Of a stretch of DNA of 64,000 nt, positions 52,931 through 61,867 are shown one piece after another (within the stretch, counting starts at the first letter, position 1; each line of letters opens with the position of its first letter). A program made the translations under genes and the position numbers. Origin of the DNA: Methylotenera_A sp031417915 (lineage in GTDB: Bacteria; Pseudomonadota; Gammaproteobacteria; Burkholderiales; Methylophilaceae); contig JANOWN010000037.1 in the NCBI GenBank assembly GCA_031417915.1, forward strand, positions 1 to 64,000, in the 5' to 3' direction. Below the pieces are notes generated by a model, which ran no database searches, was not told where the DNA came from, and saw nothing but the letters and a program-made list of their open reading frames with translations.

Positions 52931-54915
52931 TTCCAGAAATAGGTCATTTTGCGCTCATACTTGCGTTTTGTTTTGCCATTGTGCAAGGCATTTTCCCATT
53001 ATATGGCGTGTGGAAAAATCAATCCGGCTTAATGAATTTGGCCGTGCCTGCCGCGCGTGCGCAGTTCTTTTTCATTGCGGTGGCCTTTATTTGCTTAGAT
53101 TATTCTTTTTATGCAAACGACTTTTCGGTGCTGTATGTTGCGTCGAATTCCAATTCACATATGCCACTGGCATATCGCCTAGCAGCCTTATGGGGCGGGC
53201 ATGAGGGCTCGATGCTGCTGTGGGTGTCGATACTCGCAGTGTGGACCATTGCTGTGACTTTATTCGTGAAAGATTTACCAGAAACTTTTAGAGTCCGATT
53301 AATTGCTGTCATGGGCTTGGTGAGTATTGGCTTTTTGGCTTTCGTAATATTTACCTCCAACCCGTTTGAACGTTTGATTCCTGCTGCGTTGGATGGACGC
53401 GATTTGAACCCGTTGCTGCAAGATCCTGGCATGGTGTTTCATCCACCTGTGCTTTATATGGGCTATGTGGGCTTCTCAGTGGCGTTTGCGTTTGCGATTG
53501 CCGCATTGTTAGATGGACGGTTAGATATTGCTTGGGCGCGCTGGACAAGACCTTGGACTACTGCCGCATGGGTATTTTTAACGTTGGGTATCGCTTTTGG
53601 TAGTAAGTGGGCGTATTACGAGCTAGGCTGGGGTGGTTGGTGGTTTTGGGATGCGGTTGAAAACGCTTCGTTTATGCCGTGGCTGGTCGGCACAGCGCTG
53701 ATCCACTCACTCGCAGTGACCGAAAAACGTGACGCATTTAAAGTTTGGACGGTGTTGCTTTCTATATCTGCGTTTTCATTAAGCCTGCTAGGCACATTTT
53801 TAGTGCGCTCTGGCGTGCTCACCTCAGTGCATGCGTTTGCCACCGACCCGGGTCGCGGTCTCTTCATTCTCATCTATTTGGTAGTGGTGATTGGTGGGGC
53901 ATTGCTGTTGTTCGCATTTAGGGCGCCCAGCGTGGGCTTGGGAGAGAAGTTCGACGTGGTTTCGCGTGAATCAATGTTGTTAAGTAATAACGTGGTGCTG
54001 GTCGCTGCGGCAGGCTCTGTGCTGCTTGGCACTATGTATCCATTGCTCATGGATGCACTGGGCGCAGGAAAAATTTCCGTTGGCCCACCGTATTTCGATG
54101 CAGTTTTTGTCGCTATTATGGCGCCAGGTTTGTTTTTAATGGGTTTGGGTCCATTGGCAAAGTGGAAGAAAGCGAGCTTGCCAGAAATTGGTACACGCTT
54201 AAAACTAGCAGGTGTGATTAGTGTGGTATCTGCATTGTTAATTCCTTTTGCAATGGGAAAAATTACATTAATGACAGCAGTAGGTGTGTTTCTAGGCGTT
54301 TGGGTTGTGAGCACAACCTTGATTTTGTTGCGCAATAGAATCAAGACTAGGCAAGCTGCTTCGGCAAATTTACTCGAAAACATCAAAGGTATTCCACTGG
54401 CATTTTATGGCATGTTGCTGGCGCACTTTGGTATAGGTGTGTTTATTTTGGGCGTGACTTTGGTTAAAGGGTTTGAGTCAGAACAAGATTTGCGGATGGA
54501 AGTAAACGACGTGGCAAAAGTGGGCAATTTGGCATTCCAGTTTAAAGGCGTGCAAGAGCTGCCAGGGCCCAACTATCTTTCTTCAAAAGGTACCTTTAGC
54601 GTGAGTAGTAATGGTAAAGAAATCAGCGTGCTGCATCCTGAAAAACGGTTTTATCCAGTGCAAGGCTCGGTGATGACCGAGGCGGATATTGATGCAGGTG
54701 TGATAAAAGATAAATATGTATCTCTTGGTGAGCCGCTTGAAAATGGTGCTTGGAGTGTGCGGATTTATATCAAACCTTTTGTGCAGTGGATATGGATGGG
54801 TGCGATTTTGATGGCTTTGGGAGGCATTTTGGCACTCGCAGATCGTCGTTATCGCATCGTCAACAAAAAGGCTGCGAAAGAGGCGCAGGATGCCCAAGAA
54901 GCGTTTGAAGCGTGA
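52927..54915 (+). CDS. ccmF: cytochrome c haem lyase subunit CcmF
   Basis: A 662-residue polytopic protein with the WWD motif (GWGGWWFWDAVENASFMPWL, about residues 234-253) and many membrane helices, matching CcmF in length and layout. With CcmH it joins haem to the CXXCH cysteines of apocytochromes. The number of haem sites encoded just upstream (27 plus about 61) makes a nearby lyase notable. Confidence 0.94.
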   Translation: MIPEIGHFALILAFCFAIVQGIFPLYGVWKNQSGLMNLAVPAARAQFFFIAVAFICLDYSFYANDFSVLYVASNSNSHMPLAYRLAALWGGHEGSMLLWVSILAVWTIAVTLFVKDLPETFRVRLIAVMGLVSIGFLAFVIFTSNPFERLIPAALDGRDLNPLLQDPGMVFHPPVLYMGYVGFSVAFAFAIAALLDGRLDIAWARWTRPWTTAAWVFLTLGIAFGSKWAYYELGWGGWWFWDAVENASFMPWLVGTALIHSLAVTEKRDAFKVWTVLLSISAFSLSLLGTFLVRSGVLTSVHAFATDPGRGLFILIYLVVVIGGALLLFAFRAPSVGLGEKFDVVSRESMLLSNNVVLVAAAGSVLLGTMYPLLMDALGAGKISVGPPYFDAVFVAIMAPGLFLMGLGPLAKWKKASLPEIGTRLKLAGVISVVSALLIPFAMGKITLMTAVGVFLGVWVVSTTLILLRNRIKTRQAASANLLENIKGIPLAFYGMLLAHFGIGVFILGVTLVKGFESEQDLRMEVNDVAKVGNLAFQFKGVQELPGPNYLSSKGTFSVSSNGKEISVLHPEKRFYPVQGSVMTEADIDAGVIKDKYVSLGEPLENGAWSVRIYIKPFVQWIWMGAILMALGGILALADRRYRIVNKKAAKEAQDAQEAFEA

Positions 54916-54931
54916 TTTGGAGCAATAAAGT

Positions 54932-55465
54932 ATGAGTAGAATGGCCAAATTTTTAATACCGTTAGCCTTGTTTCTAATCGCAGTTGGATTTCTATTTAAA
55001 GGTTTGTTTTTAGATCCACACGAAGTGCCTTCACCATTAGTGGGCAAGCCTGCGCCAGTATTTCAAGCGCCCATTTTGAGCGAAGCAGGCAAAACCTTTA
55101 ATAGCGCCGATATGAAAGGCAAAGTGTGGCTACTTAATGTGTGGGCGTCGTGGTGTGGTGCATGTAAAGATGAACATCCTGTATTGATGGAAATGGCCAA
55201 GACCAACAAAATAGCCACTTATGGGCTAGATTACAAAGATACAGATGCTGATGCGCAAGCCGTATTGCTGGCGCAAGGTAATCCTTACAAAGCCACATTT
55301 ACAGATGTTGAAGGCAAAATAGGCATTGATTATGGCGTGTATGGTGTACCAGAAACCTACGTAATCGACAAAGCTGGCGTGATTCGCTATAAGCAAATTG
55401 GCCCGATTACAGACGAAATTTTACTCACCAAAATCGTCCCATTGTTGAAAGAATTGGAAAAATGA
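54932..55465 (+). CDS. ccmG: thiol:disulfide oxidoreductase CcmG (DsbE)
   Basis: A 177-residue membrane-anchored thioredoxin-fold protein. It has an N-terminal helix (about 6-24), the active site WASWCGACKDEHP and the cis-proline region YGVPETYVID. CcmG keeps apocytochrome cysteines reduced for haem attachment. GGAGCAA precedes the ATG. The next gene overlaps by four bases. Confidence 0.93.
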   Translation: MSRMAKFLIPLALFLIAVGFLFKGLFLDPHEVPSPLVGKPAPVFQAPILSEAGKTFNSADMKGKVWLLNVWASWCGACKDEHPVLMEMAKTNKIATYGLDYKDTDADAQAVLLAQGNPYKATFTDVEGKIGIDYGVYGVPETYVIDKAGVIRYKQIGPITDEILLTKIVPLLKELEK

Positions 55466-55890
55466 AACGATTTTTTATGTTGGTTTTGCTGGTTTTTACT
55501 TTTTTGCAGATGAGTAATGCTGTCGTTGCTGGCGAAGCCAAGCCGCTGGCTGAAGACCCAGTGATCGAAGCGCGCCTAAAAGCGATGTCGCAAGAATTGC
55601 GCTGTTTGGTGTGTCAAAACACGACGCTAGCGGATTCTAGTGCGCCTTTGGCGGAAGACTTGCGTAAAGAAATTCGTGAGCAATTGCGTGCTGGCAAAAC
55701 TGATAAGGAGGTCATCGATTACTTAGTGGCACGCTATGGCGATTTTGTGCGTTATCGTCCGCCAGTCAATAATGAAACGGCATTGCTGTGGTTTGGACCG
55801 TTTCTAATATTGATCATCGGCGGATTTGTGCTGTACCGTGTGCTTAAAAAGCATGCTGGCAATGATGAAATTCAAGGAGAAGACGCATGA
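55462..55890 (+). CDS. ccmH: cytochrome c maturation protein CcmH
   Basis: A 142-residue protein with a signal sequence, the redox motif LRCLVCQN (LRCxxCQ) and a C-terminal membrane helix (LLWFGPFLILIIGGFVLY). This is the short CcmH form; the TPR part found fused in Escherichia coli is encoded separately as the next gene. It overlaps both neighbours by four bases. Confidence 0.93.
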   Translation: MKRFFMLVLLVFTFLQMSNAVVAGEAKPLAEDPVIEARLKAMSQELRCLVCQNTTLADSSAPLAEDLRKEIREQLRAGKTDKEVIDYLVARYGDFVRYRPPVNNETALLWFGPFLILIIGGFVLYRVLKKHAGNDEIQGEDA

Positions 55891-56624
55891 ACATGATTTC
55901 GTTAATCATCGGTTTTATTATGGGTGCAGTAGCCACCTATTTTTTCACCACATCTTTTAAAAAACCAGTTGTGAATGGTTTGGCAGAGCAGGCGACAGGC
56001 GAAAAAAGCAAAAAAATCAATCCTATGTTAGGTGTTTTGTTGTTGGTACCCATTCTGGCCAGCGTGATCTATTGGAAAGAGGGCAATCCAGATGCGCCTA
56101 GCATAAACAAACCCAGCATGCCAATGCCGCCTATCAACATGGGTACAACAACGCCTCCAATGGACGAAGGCCACGAAATGGGCGACCTTGGCGCAATGGC
56201 GCAAAGGTTGGCGGATAAATTAGAAAAGAATCCTGAAAATGCAGATGGTTGGGCGTTGCTAGCGCATTCTTATGTCGAGTTAAAACAACATAAAGATGCA
56301 GTTGGCGCGTTTGAAAAAGCCGTGAATTTGATTCCGAATGACCCGCAATTATTTGCCGATTACGCGGATGCTTTAGCGGTAACCACTGGCGGTCAGTTTG
56401 ATGAAAAAGCAAATGAGCTGGTAGAAAAAGCGCTTAAGTTAGACCCAAGTCATCCCAAAGCCTTATTGCTGGCGGGTACCATTGCATTTAAAAATGCGGA
56501 TTATAAAAAAGCCATTGGCATTTGGGAACATCTACAACCTTTAATTAGCAAGGAAGATGCTGCTTTAGCCAGCGATGTCGCCGCTAATATTGCAGAAGCT
56601 AAATCGTTAAGCAGTAAAAAATAG
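55887..56624 (+). CDS. ccmI: cytochrome c maturation protein CcmI
   Basis: A 245-residue protein with two membrane helices (about 3-20 and 50-66) and a periplasmic TPR domain (NADGWALLAHSYVELKQHKDAVGAFEKA...). CcmI presents apocytochromes to CcmF/CcmH. The short linker between the helices and the single TPR block fit the CcmI of betaproteobacteria. It closes the ccm operon, and the hairpin repeat at 56653 follows. Confidence 0.87.
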   Translation: MNMISLIIGFIMGAVATYFFTTSFKKPVVNGLAEQATGEKSKKINPMLGVLLLVPILASVIYWKEGNPDAPSINKPSMPMPPINMGTTTPPMDEGHEMGDLGAMAQRLADKLEKNPENADGWALLAHSYVELKQHKDAVGAFEKAVNLIPNDPQLFADYADALAVTTGGQFDEKANELVEKALKLDPSHPKALLLAGTIAFKNADYKKAIGIWEHLQPLISKEDAALASDVAANIAEAKSLSSKK

Positions 56625-56652
56625 CAATAAGAATATTAGCATCACCAATTAC

Positions 56653-56740
56653 AAATGGCTTGCATTTCTGCAAGCCATTTTAGCTTAAATTAATCTAACT
56701 TAACATGCCCTGCAAGCCAATATCCATGCGGGTTGCAGGT
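56653..56740 (+). repeat. intergenic hairpin repeat, modules A and B (copy 5)
   Basis: Module A: AAATGGCTTGCA and TGCAAGCCATTT (56653-56680) with a TTTC loop. Module B (56705-56740) runs from ATGCCCTGCA to GGTTGCAGG with AATATCCATGCGGG inside. It lies between the convergent ccmI and fadL-like genes and could end transcription from both sides. Confidence 0.8.
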
Positions 56741-56762
56741 TGAGTGTTTTTAAATGGATTAA

Positions 56763-58004
56763 TTAGAAATTGTGCGTATATTGCAAGCTTAAAATATCGA
56801 CGCTACCTTCAAAATCACCAGTAAGTCGGCCATTCCGACCCTTAGCAGCAGATCTTTGATCATCATCAATACTTGCATCACTAATAAATAAATGTGAGTA
56901 ACCCACATCAAGTTTAGAAGCTGGCGTTACCTGCCAACCAGCACCGAGTGATAACCATTTTCTATCATTGCCTGGGATGCGCGCAGTGCGGAATTCGTCT
57001 TTTATCGCTTCTTCATCGTACGCCAAGCCAGCACGTAACTTAATTGCATCGCTATAGTGATAATTAACGCCAATCGAATAGCGCATCGTGTTTTCCCAGT
57101 TTTCGGTTGTAACAGAATCGGGGGTAGCATTTGCAAAGTCAATACGTAGCTCTTTAAAGCGACTCCAGCGTGTCCAAGTTACATCCCCCATTAAATCCCA
57201 AGTATCGTTGAGACGACTAAATGCACTGACCGAAAAATTTTCCGGTAAGGTGACATCTGCTTTAACTTTGGTATTTAATGCGGCTACTAAGGGCGATGAA
57301 GATTTCCCCTCAAGGTGTTGATCAACTTTTGAGCGGTAGGCCATACCAATACGCGTATCTGCAGTGGCTTGATAGATGGCACCAAGATTGAACCCAAAGC
57401 CCCAGTCATCGCCTTTAATTTTAACGCTTGTTTCAGGCGCTATAACACGATTTACTTGTCGAGTTAAAGTTGCCTCTGCCCACATGGCAGACACACCAAA
57501 GCCCAATGAAAGTTGATCGTTTACTTTGAAAGCAATAGCAGGATTGATATTGATGGTTTTTACTTCAGATTTATCTGCCTGAAAACGCCCCACCCATTTA
57601 TCATCATATTCAGTTTTAAGTCCAAATGGCGCATTCAGTCCAATACCAGCTTTTATTGACGGATTTATGTCTGTCATAAAATATAAGTTTGGCACAAATG
57701 CTAAATCGCCTGCGTTTGGCCCTTCACCACCTTTTGGTGGGACGCCTTGGGCTTTAATAGAGCCTTTATCGTTAAACTCCGCATTTGGATTGATGAGGTG
57801 CAACGCACCAACTGCTTGTGTGCCTTGAATATAGGTCATGCCAGCGGGGTTGAAATAGATAGTGCTGGCATCTTCTGCGATAGCCGATCCCCCTGCATAG
57901 GCATTACCCATGCCACTGCCACTTTGTTCAATGAGTGCAAAGCCCGCGGCCTGTGAAACAAGTGGTGTTGTAAAAATCACACAACTTAACAATATTTTTT
58001 TCAT
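56763..58004 (-). CDS. OmpP1/FadL family outer-membrane transporter
   Basis: A 413-residue outer-membrane barrel with a signal peptide (about 1-19, SQA/A). Its hatch begins GFALIEQSGSGMGNAYAGG and contains STIYFNPAGMTYI, both hallmarks of the FadL family. The protein ends in Phe (YTHNF). FadL proteins let long-chain fatty acids and other hydrophobic compounds cross the outer membrane. AGGGA precedes the start. It is divergent from rpfF, which makes a fatty-acid signal, so a role with that molecule is possible. Confidence 0.9.
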   Translation of the reverse strand: MKKILLSCVIFTTPLVSQAAGFALIEQSGSGMGNAYAGGSAIAEDASTIYFNPAGMTYIQGTQAVGALHLINPNAEFNDKGSIKAQGVPPKGGEGPNAGDLAFVPNLYFMTDINPSIKAGIGLNAPFGLKTEYDDKWVGRFQADKSEVKTININPAIAFKVNDQLSLGFGVSAMWAEATLTRQVNRVIAPETSVKIKGDDWGFGFNLGAIYQATADTRIGMAYRSKVDQHLEGKSSSPLVAALNTKVKADVTLPENFSVSAFSRLNDTWDLMGDVTWTRWSRFKELRIDFANATPDSVTTENWENTMRYSIGVNYHYSDAIKLRAGLAYDEEAIKDEFRTARIPGNDRKWLSLGAGWQVTPASKLDVGYSHLFISDASIDDDQRSAAKGRNGRLTGDFEGSVDILSLQYTHNF

Positions 58005-58300
58005 GATGTATCAATCCCTAGAGTTTGAAGTTATTTTAATTTTAAAAATTATGCTGCATCAAAGAGTTACAGCCTATACTTAGAGTAACTTATTTAGAAA
58101 GTCATTTTTACTTATTGTTAACTTTGAACAATCTACATGAAAAATAGTTATTTTTCAAAATTATTTAACTTGAGGCAAACAATTATTAAGTCTATAGTTT
58201 TAATCGTGAAAGCTTATATTATAAATAACCATATGATTTAAATAAAAATATTAAGAATAGTTATAAGGGTATATGGTTAGTCAACCCATAGGAGAGCAGA
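58005..58300. other. AT-rich divergent intergenic region between fadL-like gene and rpfF
   Basis: About 296 very AT-rich bases that must hold the promoters of both divergent genes. I could not settle on a convincing -35/-10 pair among many A/T-rich candidates. The rpfF start is preceded by AGGAGAG. No open frame with a ribosome site and no copy of the hairpin repeat is seen here. Confidence 0.5.
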
Positions 58301-59200
58301 ATGAATACAGTCGTAGATTTTCAATTAATGAACAACGCCGCACTTACGCAAGTTAGAACACGCTTTGAAGAAGAATTTGGCGTGATGACTTATTACATGA
58401 ACCCAGCACCTAGACCATGCTTTAATAAAGTCTGCATGTCAGAGTTGCATGAAAGCCAATCCAACTTAGAAAAAATGCAAGGCCAAGTGGTTGCTAATGG
58501 CAAATTGAATCAAGCAAATTATTTAGTGTTGGCTTCCGACGTGCCAGGTATATTTAATTTAGGTGGCGATTTATCAGTATTTGCGGATTTGATTCGAAGC
58601 AAAGCGCGAGACACATTATTAAGCTATGCCAAGTTATGCGTTAATAATGTTTGGACTTTTTATAACATGCAAGCGCCTGTAACAACAATTTCATTGGTGC
58701 AAGGACAAGCGATGGGTGGCGGATTTGAAGCTGCGCTTGCGGCACATGTGATGGTGGCAGAAAAAAGTGCAGTAATGGGCTTACCAGAAGTGATGTTTAA
58801 TTTATTCCCTGGTATGGGCGCATTAAGCTTTTTATCACGCAAAATTGGTATGCCAGCCGCAGAAAAAATGGTACGTTCTGGCAAAATTTATACGGGCGAA
58901 GAGCTATATCAAATGGGCGTAGTAGATGTGTTGGCAGAAGATGGCCAAGGTGAGTATGCGTTAAATAATTGGATTAAAAAAAATCATCGTTCATTTAATG
59001 CTTTTCATGCAATTAATCGGGCAAAACAACGCGTGAATCCATTAACGCTAGACGAACTATACGACATTGTGGAAATTTGGGTAGATGCTGCGTTACGCCT
59101 AGATGAGCGCAACTTAAAAGTAATGGAACGTTTAGTGCGTGCACAAAACTCGAAAGTTGGCGCAGAAGTTAGTATGATAGGCGAAAAACAAACCGCTTAG
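58301..59200 (+). CDS. rpfF: DSF synthase RpfF (crotonase family)
   Basis: A 299-residue crotonase-fold enzyme that makes cis-2-unsaturated fatty acid signals (DSF family) from acyl-ACP. The two catalytic glutamates are Glu143 in GGGFEAALA and Glu163 in GLPEVMFNLFPGMGA, two residues offset from Glu141 and Glu161 of the Xanthomonas enzyme. VPGIFNLGGDLSVF is also typical of RpfF. The gene converges with an rpfC-type kinase gene, 13 bp between stops, as in Xanthomonas. A general enoyl-CoA hydratase is less likely given these features and the neighbours. Confidence 0.92.
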   Translation: MNTVVDFQLMNNAALTQVRTRFEEEFGVMTYYMNPAPRPCFNKVCMSELHESQSNLEKMQGQVVANGKLNQANYLVLASDVPGIFNLGGDLSVFADLIRSKARDTLLSYAKLCVNNVWTFYNMQAPVTTISLVQGQAMGGGFEAALAAHVMVAEKSAVMGLPEVMFNLFPGMGALSFLSRKIGMPAAEKMVRSGKIYTGEELYQMGVVDVLAEDGQGEYALNNWIKKNHRSFNAFHAINRAKQRVNPLTLDELYDIVEIWVDAALRLDERNLKVMERLVRAQNSKVGAEVSMIGEKQTA

Positions 59201-59213
59201 ATTTCTAACTTAA

Positions 59214-61406
59214 CTAATTTTTAAGTTCTTTATTAGAAGACTTTAAGCGGGCTTGCATCGGGCGTCTAAGGTAGTCCTCTGCGGCAAGGGTGAGCTTAGA
59301 AAAGTCACTGTTCAAGTTGTCGAGCATAGCTAAAGCCATCGCTGCTGGTATTGAGGCATTTAACTTGCCAATTAATTCGGTGGTAGTTGCCAGTTGAGTT
59401 GCACCTACGCTTAAGCTGTTGCCCTTTAAGGCATGACAAAAATCGTGTAATTCGCCATAGTTTTTTTGTTTAACGGAAGCTTCGATTTTGTAAATCAGTT
59501 TTACTGAATCGGACAAGTAATTTCTTAATAGGCGATGTATAAATAAATCGTCGCCTGCGCCAATTTTCTCAAGTTCTTTTAAGGTTCTCAAGTCTAAATG
59601 TACATTGTCCGCTTCAAGGTCAGATTCAATATTGCTTGGGTTATTTAAAGCGCTATTCATCCACATAGCTGCAGTGTTTGGTGCTAAATTCAGAATGTTT
59701 TCTATCGTATTAAACAGTGTGGCGGCATCAATCGGCTTGGTTAAAAAGGCATCAAACCCAGCATCACTAGCTGCTTCTCTAGCGGTTATTGTGGCGTCCG
59801 CCGTAAATAAAATAAAGCGCGTATCTTTGTCATGAGGTTGTGTAAATCGGTATGTTTTTAATGCGTCGGTGCCGCTCATGCCAGCCATATTCAGGTCGGT
59901 AATCACAAGATCAAACTTTCTTTCTTCAAGTAAATCTAACATTTCGTCGCCGTTGATAACAATTTCGACGTGATGGCCTGGCAGAGAAAGTAAGCGTGTG
60001 ATGATTTTTTGGTTAGTGCTTTCATCTTCACACACCAAAATATTTAGCGGCTTCGCATTTGACTGTATTCTAGAAAGCGGTTCTATGGCTGCAATTGCTT
60101 CGCTTTCCGAAGTCGCTTCGTTATAAGCCACTTTTTCTAAAACTAAATCAAACCAAAAACGGCTACCAATACCCTCAGTGCTTTGAAAATTAAGTGCGCC
60201 ACCCATTTCTTCCACCATATGTTTAGCGATGGTGAGCCCTAAGCCACTACCACCAAATTTTCTAGTTGTGGATGCATCTGCTTGTGTAAAGCTTTCAAAA
60301 ATTTTGTCTTGTTTATTTGCAGGAATGCCGACCCCCGTATCAATCACTTCAAAGCGGACAGTCGATCTTTCCGCATCTTCTTGCAACGCAGTAGCGGAAA
60401 TTGTGACGCTACCTTGCTGCGTAAATTTAACTGCGTTACCTAATAGATTTGCCAGCACTTGGCGCAACACAAAAGCATCGCCTTTAAGTGTACCTAATGT
60501 ATTTGAAACGCTAGCGCCTAATTGAATGCCCTTGTTATTAGCTTGGGAACGAAAAATCTCTAAGGAATCATGCACTGCTTCATCTGGCAAGAATGCAACA
60601 TTTTCAACCGTAAATTTACGTTCTTCAATTTTAGTGAAATCCAGTACATTATTGAGTAATGAAAGTAATAATTTAGATGAGCTTTCAAGTGTTTTGAGCA
60701 AATCTTTTTGATCTGCATTAAGCGGCGTGGTTTTAAATAAGGTGCTAATACCAATAATACCGTTAAGTGGCGTACGAATCTCATGGCTCATGTTGGCAAC
60801 AAATTGCGTTTTAGCAAGGCTTGCTTCGGTGGCACGGGCGCTTTCAATTTCTGCTCGATGCGTAGCGTCATGCATTCGATCAATAAGCTTCGCCACATAA
60901 AGAGGCAAAGCAACCATAATAATTAAGAAACCATATACGATAGCTTGATGATCCGCCCAATATGGGTTAACTTGAGTTGCAACCAAAAAGCCTAAGATGC
61001 TGATAATCTGCGAGTGAAATAAATATTTTCTGCCAAAACGGAAACCATTGCCAAAAGTTACCCATAAGTAAACGCCAATGAGTACAACGCCAATATCACC
61101 TGCTAAGGATAGAAATGTTGAGGTGCCAACAACGTCAAGCCAGTTGCCTAGAAGTCGCCTGTTGCGCGATTTTTTTTCAGCCTTACCAACAGAAATCAAA
61201 AGTATAAAAGCTGCCAATTCAAAGGCCATTAAGCAGTAAAAACCGATTAGCTCTCCATCTGAAATAACTTTGCTCGTTGCGAAATTGAACAGTAAAAAAA
61301 TTGTAAATAAAGTACCAATAACTACGCGAGTAGTTGCCTGCTCAAGTTCTAGTGGGTCGCAATGACTTGCCGCATTTTTGTACCAATTTTTTAGTGTTGT
61401 TAGCAT
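59214..61406 (-). CDS. rpfC: RpfC-type hybrid sensor histidine kinase
   Basis: A 730-residue membrane sensor. The N-terminal part (about 27-175) has about five helices and the GNGFRFGRKYLF segment found in RpfC-like sensors. It is followed by a kinase with His208 in MSHEIRTPLNG and an ATPase domain (GSGLGLTIAKHMVEEMGG), a receiver domain (about 455-570, Asp in LVITDLNM) and an HPt domain with His in DFCHALKGNS (about 657). The domain order and length match RpfC of Xanthomonas (about 726 residues), the DSF receptor. It is the last gene of a three-gene minus-strand operon. Confidence 0.9.
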   Translation of the reverse strand: MLTTLKNWYKNAASHCDPLELEQATTRVVIGTLFTIFLLFNFATSKVISDGELIGFYCLMAFELAAFILLISVGKAEKKSRNRRLLGNWLDVVGTSTFLSLAGDIGVVLIGVYLWVTFGNGFRFGRKYLFHSQIISILGFLVATQVNPYWADHQAIVYGFLIIMVALPLYVAKLIDRMHDATHRAEIESARATEASLAKTQFVANMSHEIRTPLNGIIGISTLFKTTPLNADQKDLLKTLESSSKLLLSLLNNVLDFTKIEERKFTVENVAFLPDEAVHDSLEIFRSQANNKGIQLGASVSNTLGTLKGDAFVLRQVLANLLGNAVKFTQQGSVTISATALQEDAERSTVRFEVIDTGVGIPANKQDKIFESFTQADASTTRKFGGSGLGLTIAKHMVEEMGGALNFQSTEGIGSRFWFDLVLEKVAYNEATSESEAIAAIEPLSRIQSNAKPLNILVCEDESTNQKIITRLLSLPGHHVEIVINGDEMLDLLEERKFDLVITDLNMAGMSGTDALKTYRFTQPHDKDTRFILFTADATITAREAASDAGFDAFLTKPIDAATLFNTIENILNLAPNTAAMWMNSALNNPSNIESDLEADNVHLDLRTLKELEKIGAGDDLFIHRLLRNYLSDSVKLIYKIEASVKQKNYGELHDFCHALKGNSLSVGATQLATTTELIGKLNASIPAAMALAMLDNLNSDFSKLTLAAEDYLRRPMQARLKSSNKELKN

Positions 61407-61415
61407 ATTTTTAAC

Positions 61416-61862
61416 CTAATTAATTAGCCCTAAGCCATAGTAGGTTTTACTTTGTTCTAACAAATCTTTAGCGACATTAGCTAATTCTTGTGTTTGCACT
61501 GGCTTGGTTAAGCAGGCGGAAGCGCCCGCAGCAATTAACTCTTGATGCGTAGTCGTATCTTTCAATACAGTGACTACAATAATGGCGTGCGTTAGCACAT
61601 TGTCAGAATTTTTTATGGCTTGCACAAATTGTTTTCCGTTCATTTGGTGCATACGAAAATCAGTAATAATTAAATCCACCTGTTTATTTTGCATCCATGC
61701 CAGTGCTTCAACTGGGTCGGTCATTTTTACAATATTCAGACCTAACTTAAGCGATTTTAAAATGGCCGCATGAATATCCAGCACAGTCGGCTGATCGTCA
61801 ATCAGCAGCACTGTTTGCTTAAATTTGGTTGCACTTCTTATGTTGCTAATTTTAGGCATCAT
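61416..61862 (-). CDS. single-domain response regulator
   Basis: A 148-residue receiver-only protein with the acidic pair in LLIDDQPTV, the phospho-acceptor in LIITDFRMHQM, the Thr in VVTVLKD and the Lys in LTKPVQ. No output domain is attached. It lies between rpfG and rpfC with gaps of 5 and 9 bp. In Xanthomonas this slot is occupied by rpfH, a membrane protein, so the present gene is a replacement. It may receive phosphate from RpfC or act as a sink. ATG codons at 61862 and 61859 are both possible starts. Confidence 0.88.
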   Translation of the reverse strand: MMPKISNIRSATKFKQTVLLIDDQPTVLDIHAAILKSLKLGLNIVKMTDPVEALAWMQNKQVDLIITDFRMHQMNGKQFVQAIKNSDNVLTHAIIVVTVLKDTTTHQELIAAGASACLTKPVQTQELANVAKDLLEQSKTYYGLGLIN

Positions 61863-61867
61863 TAATT

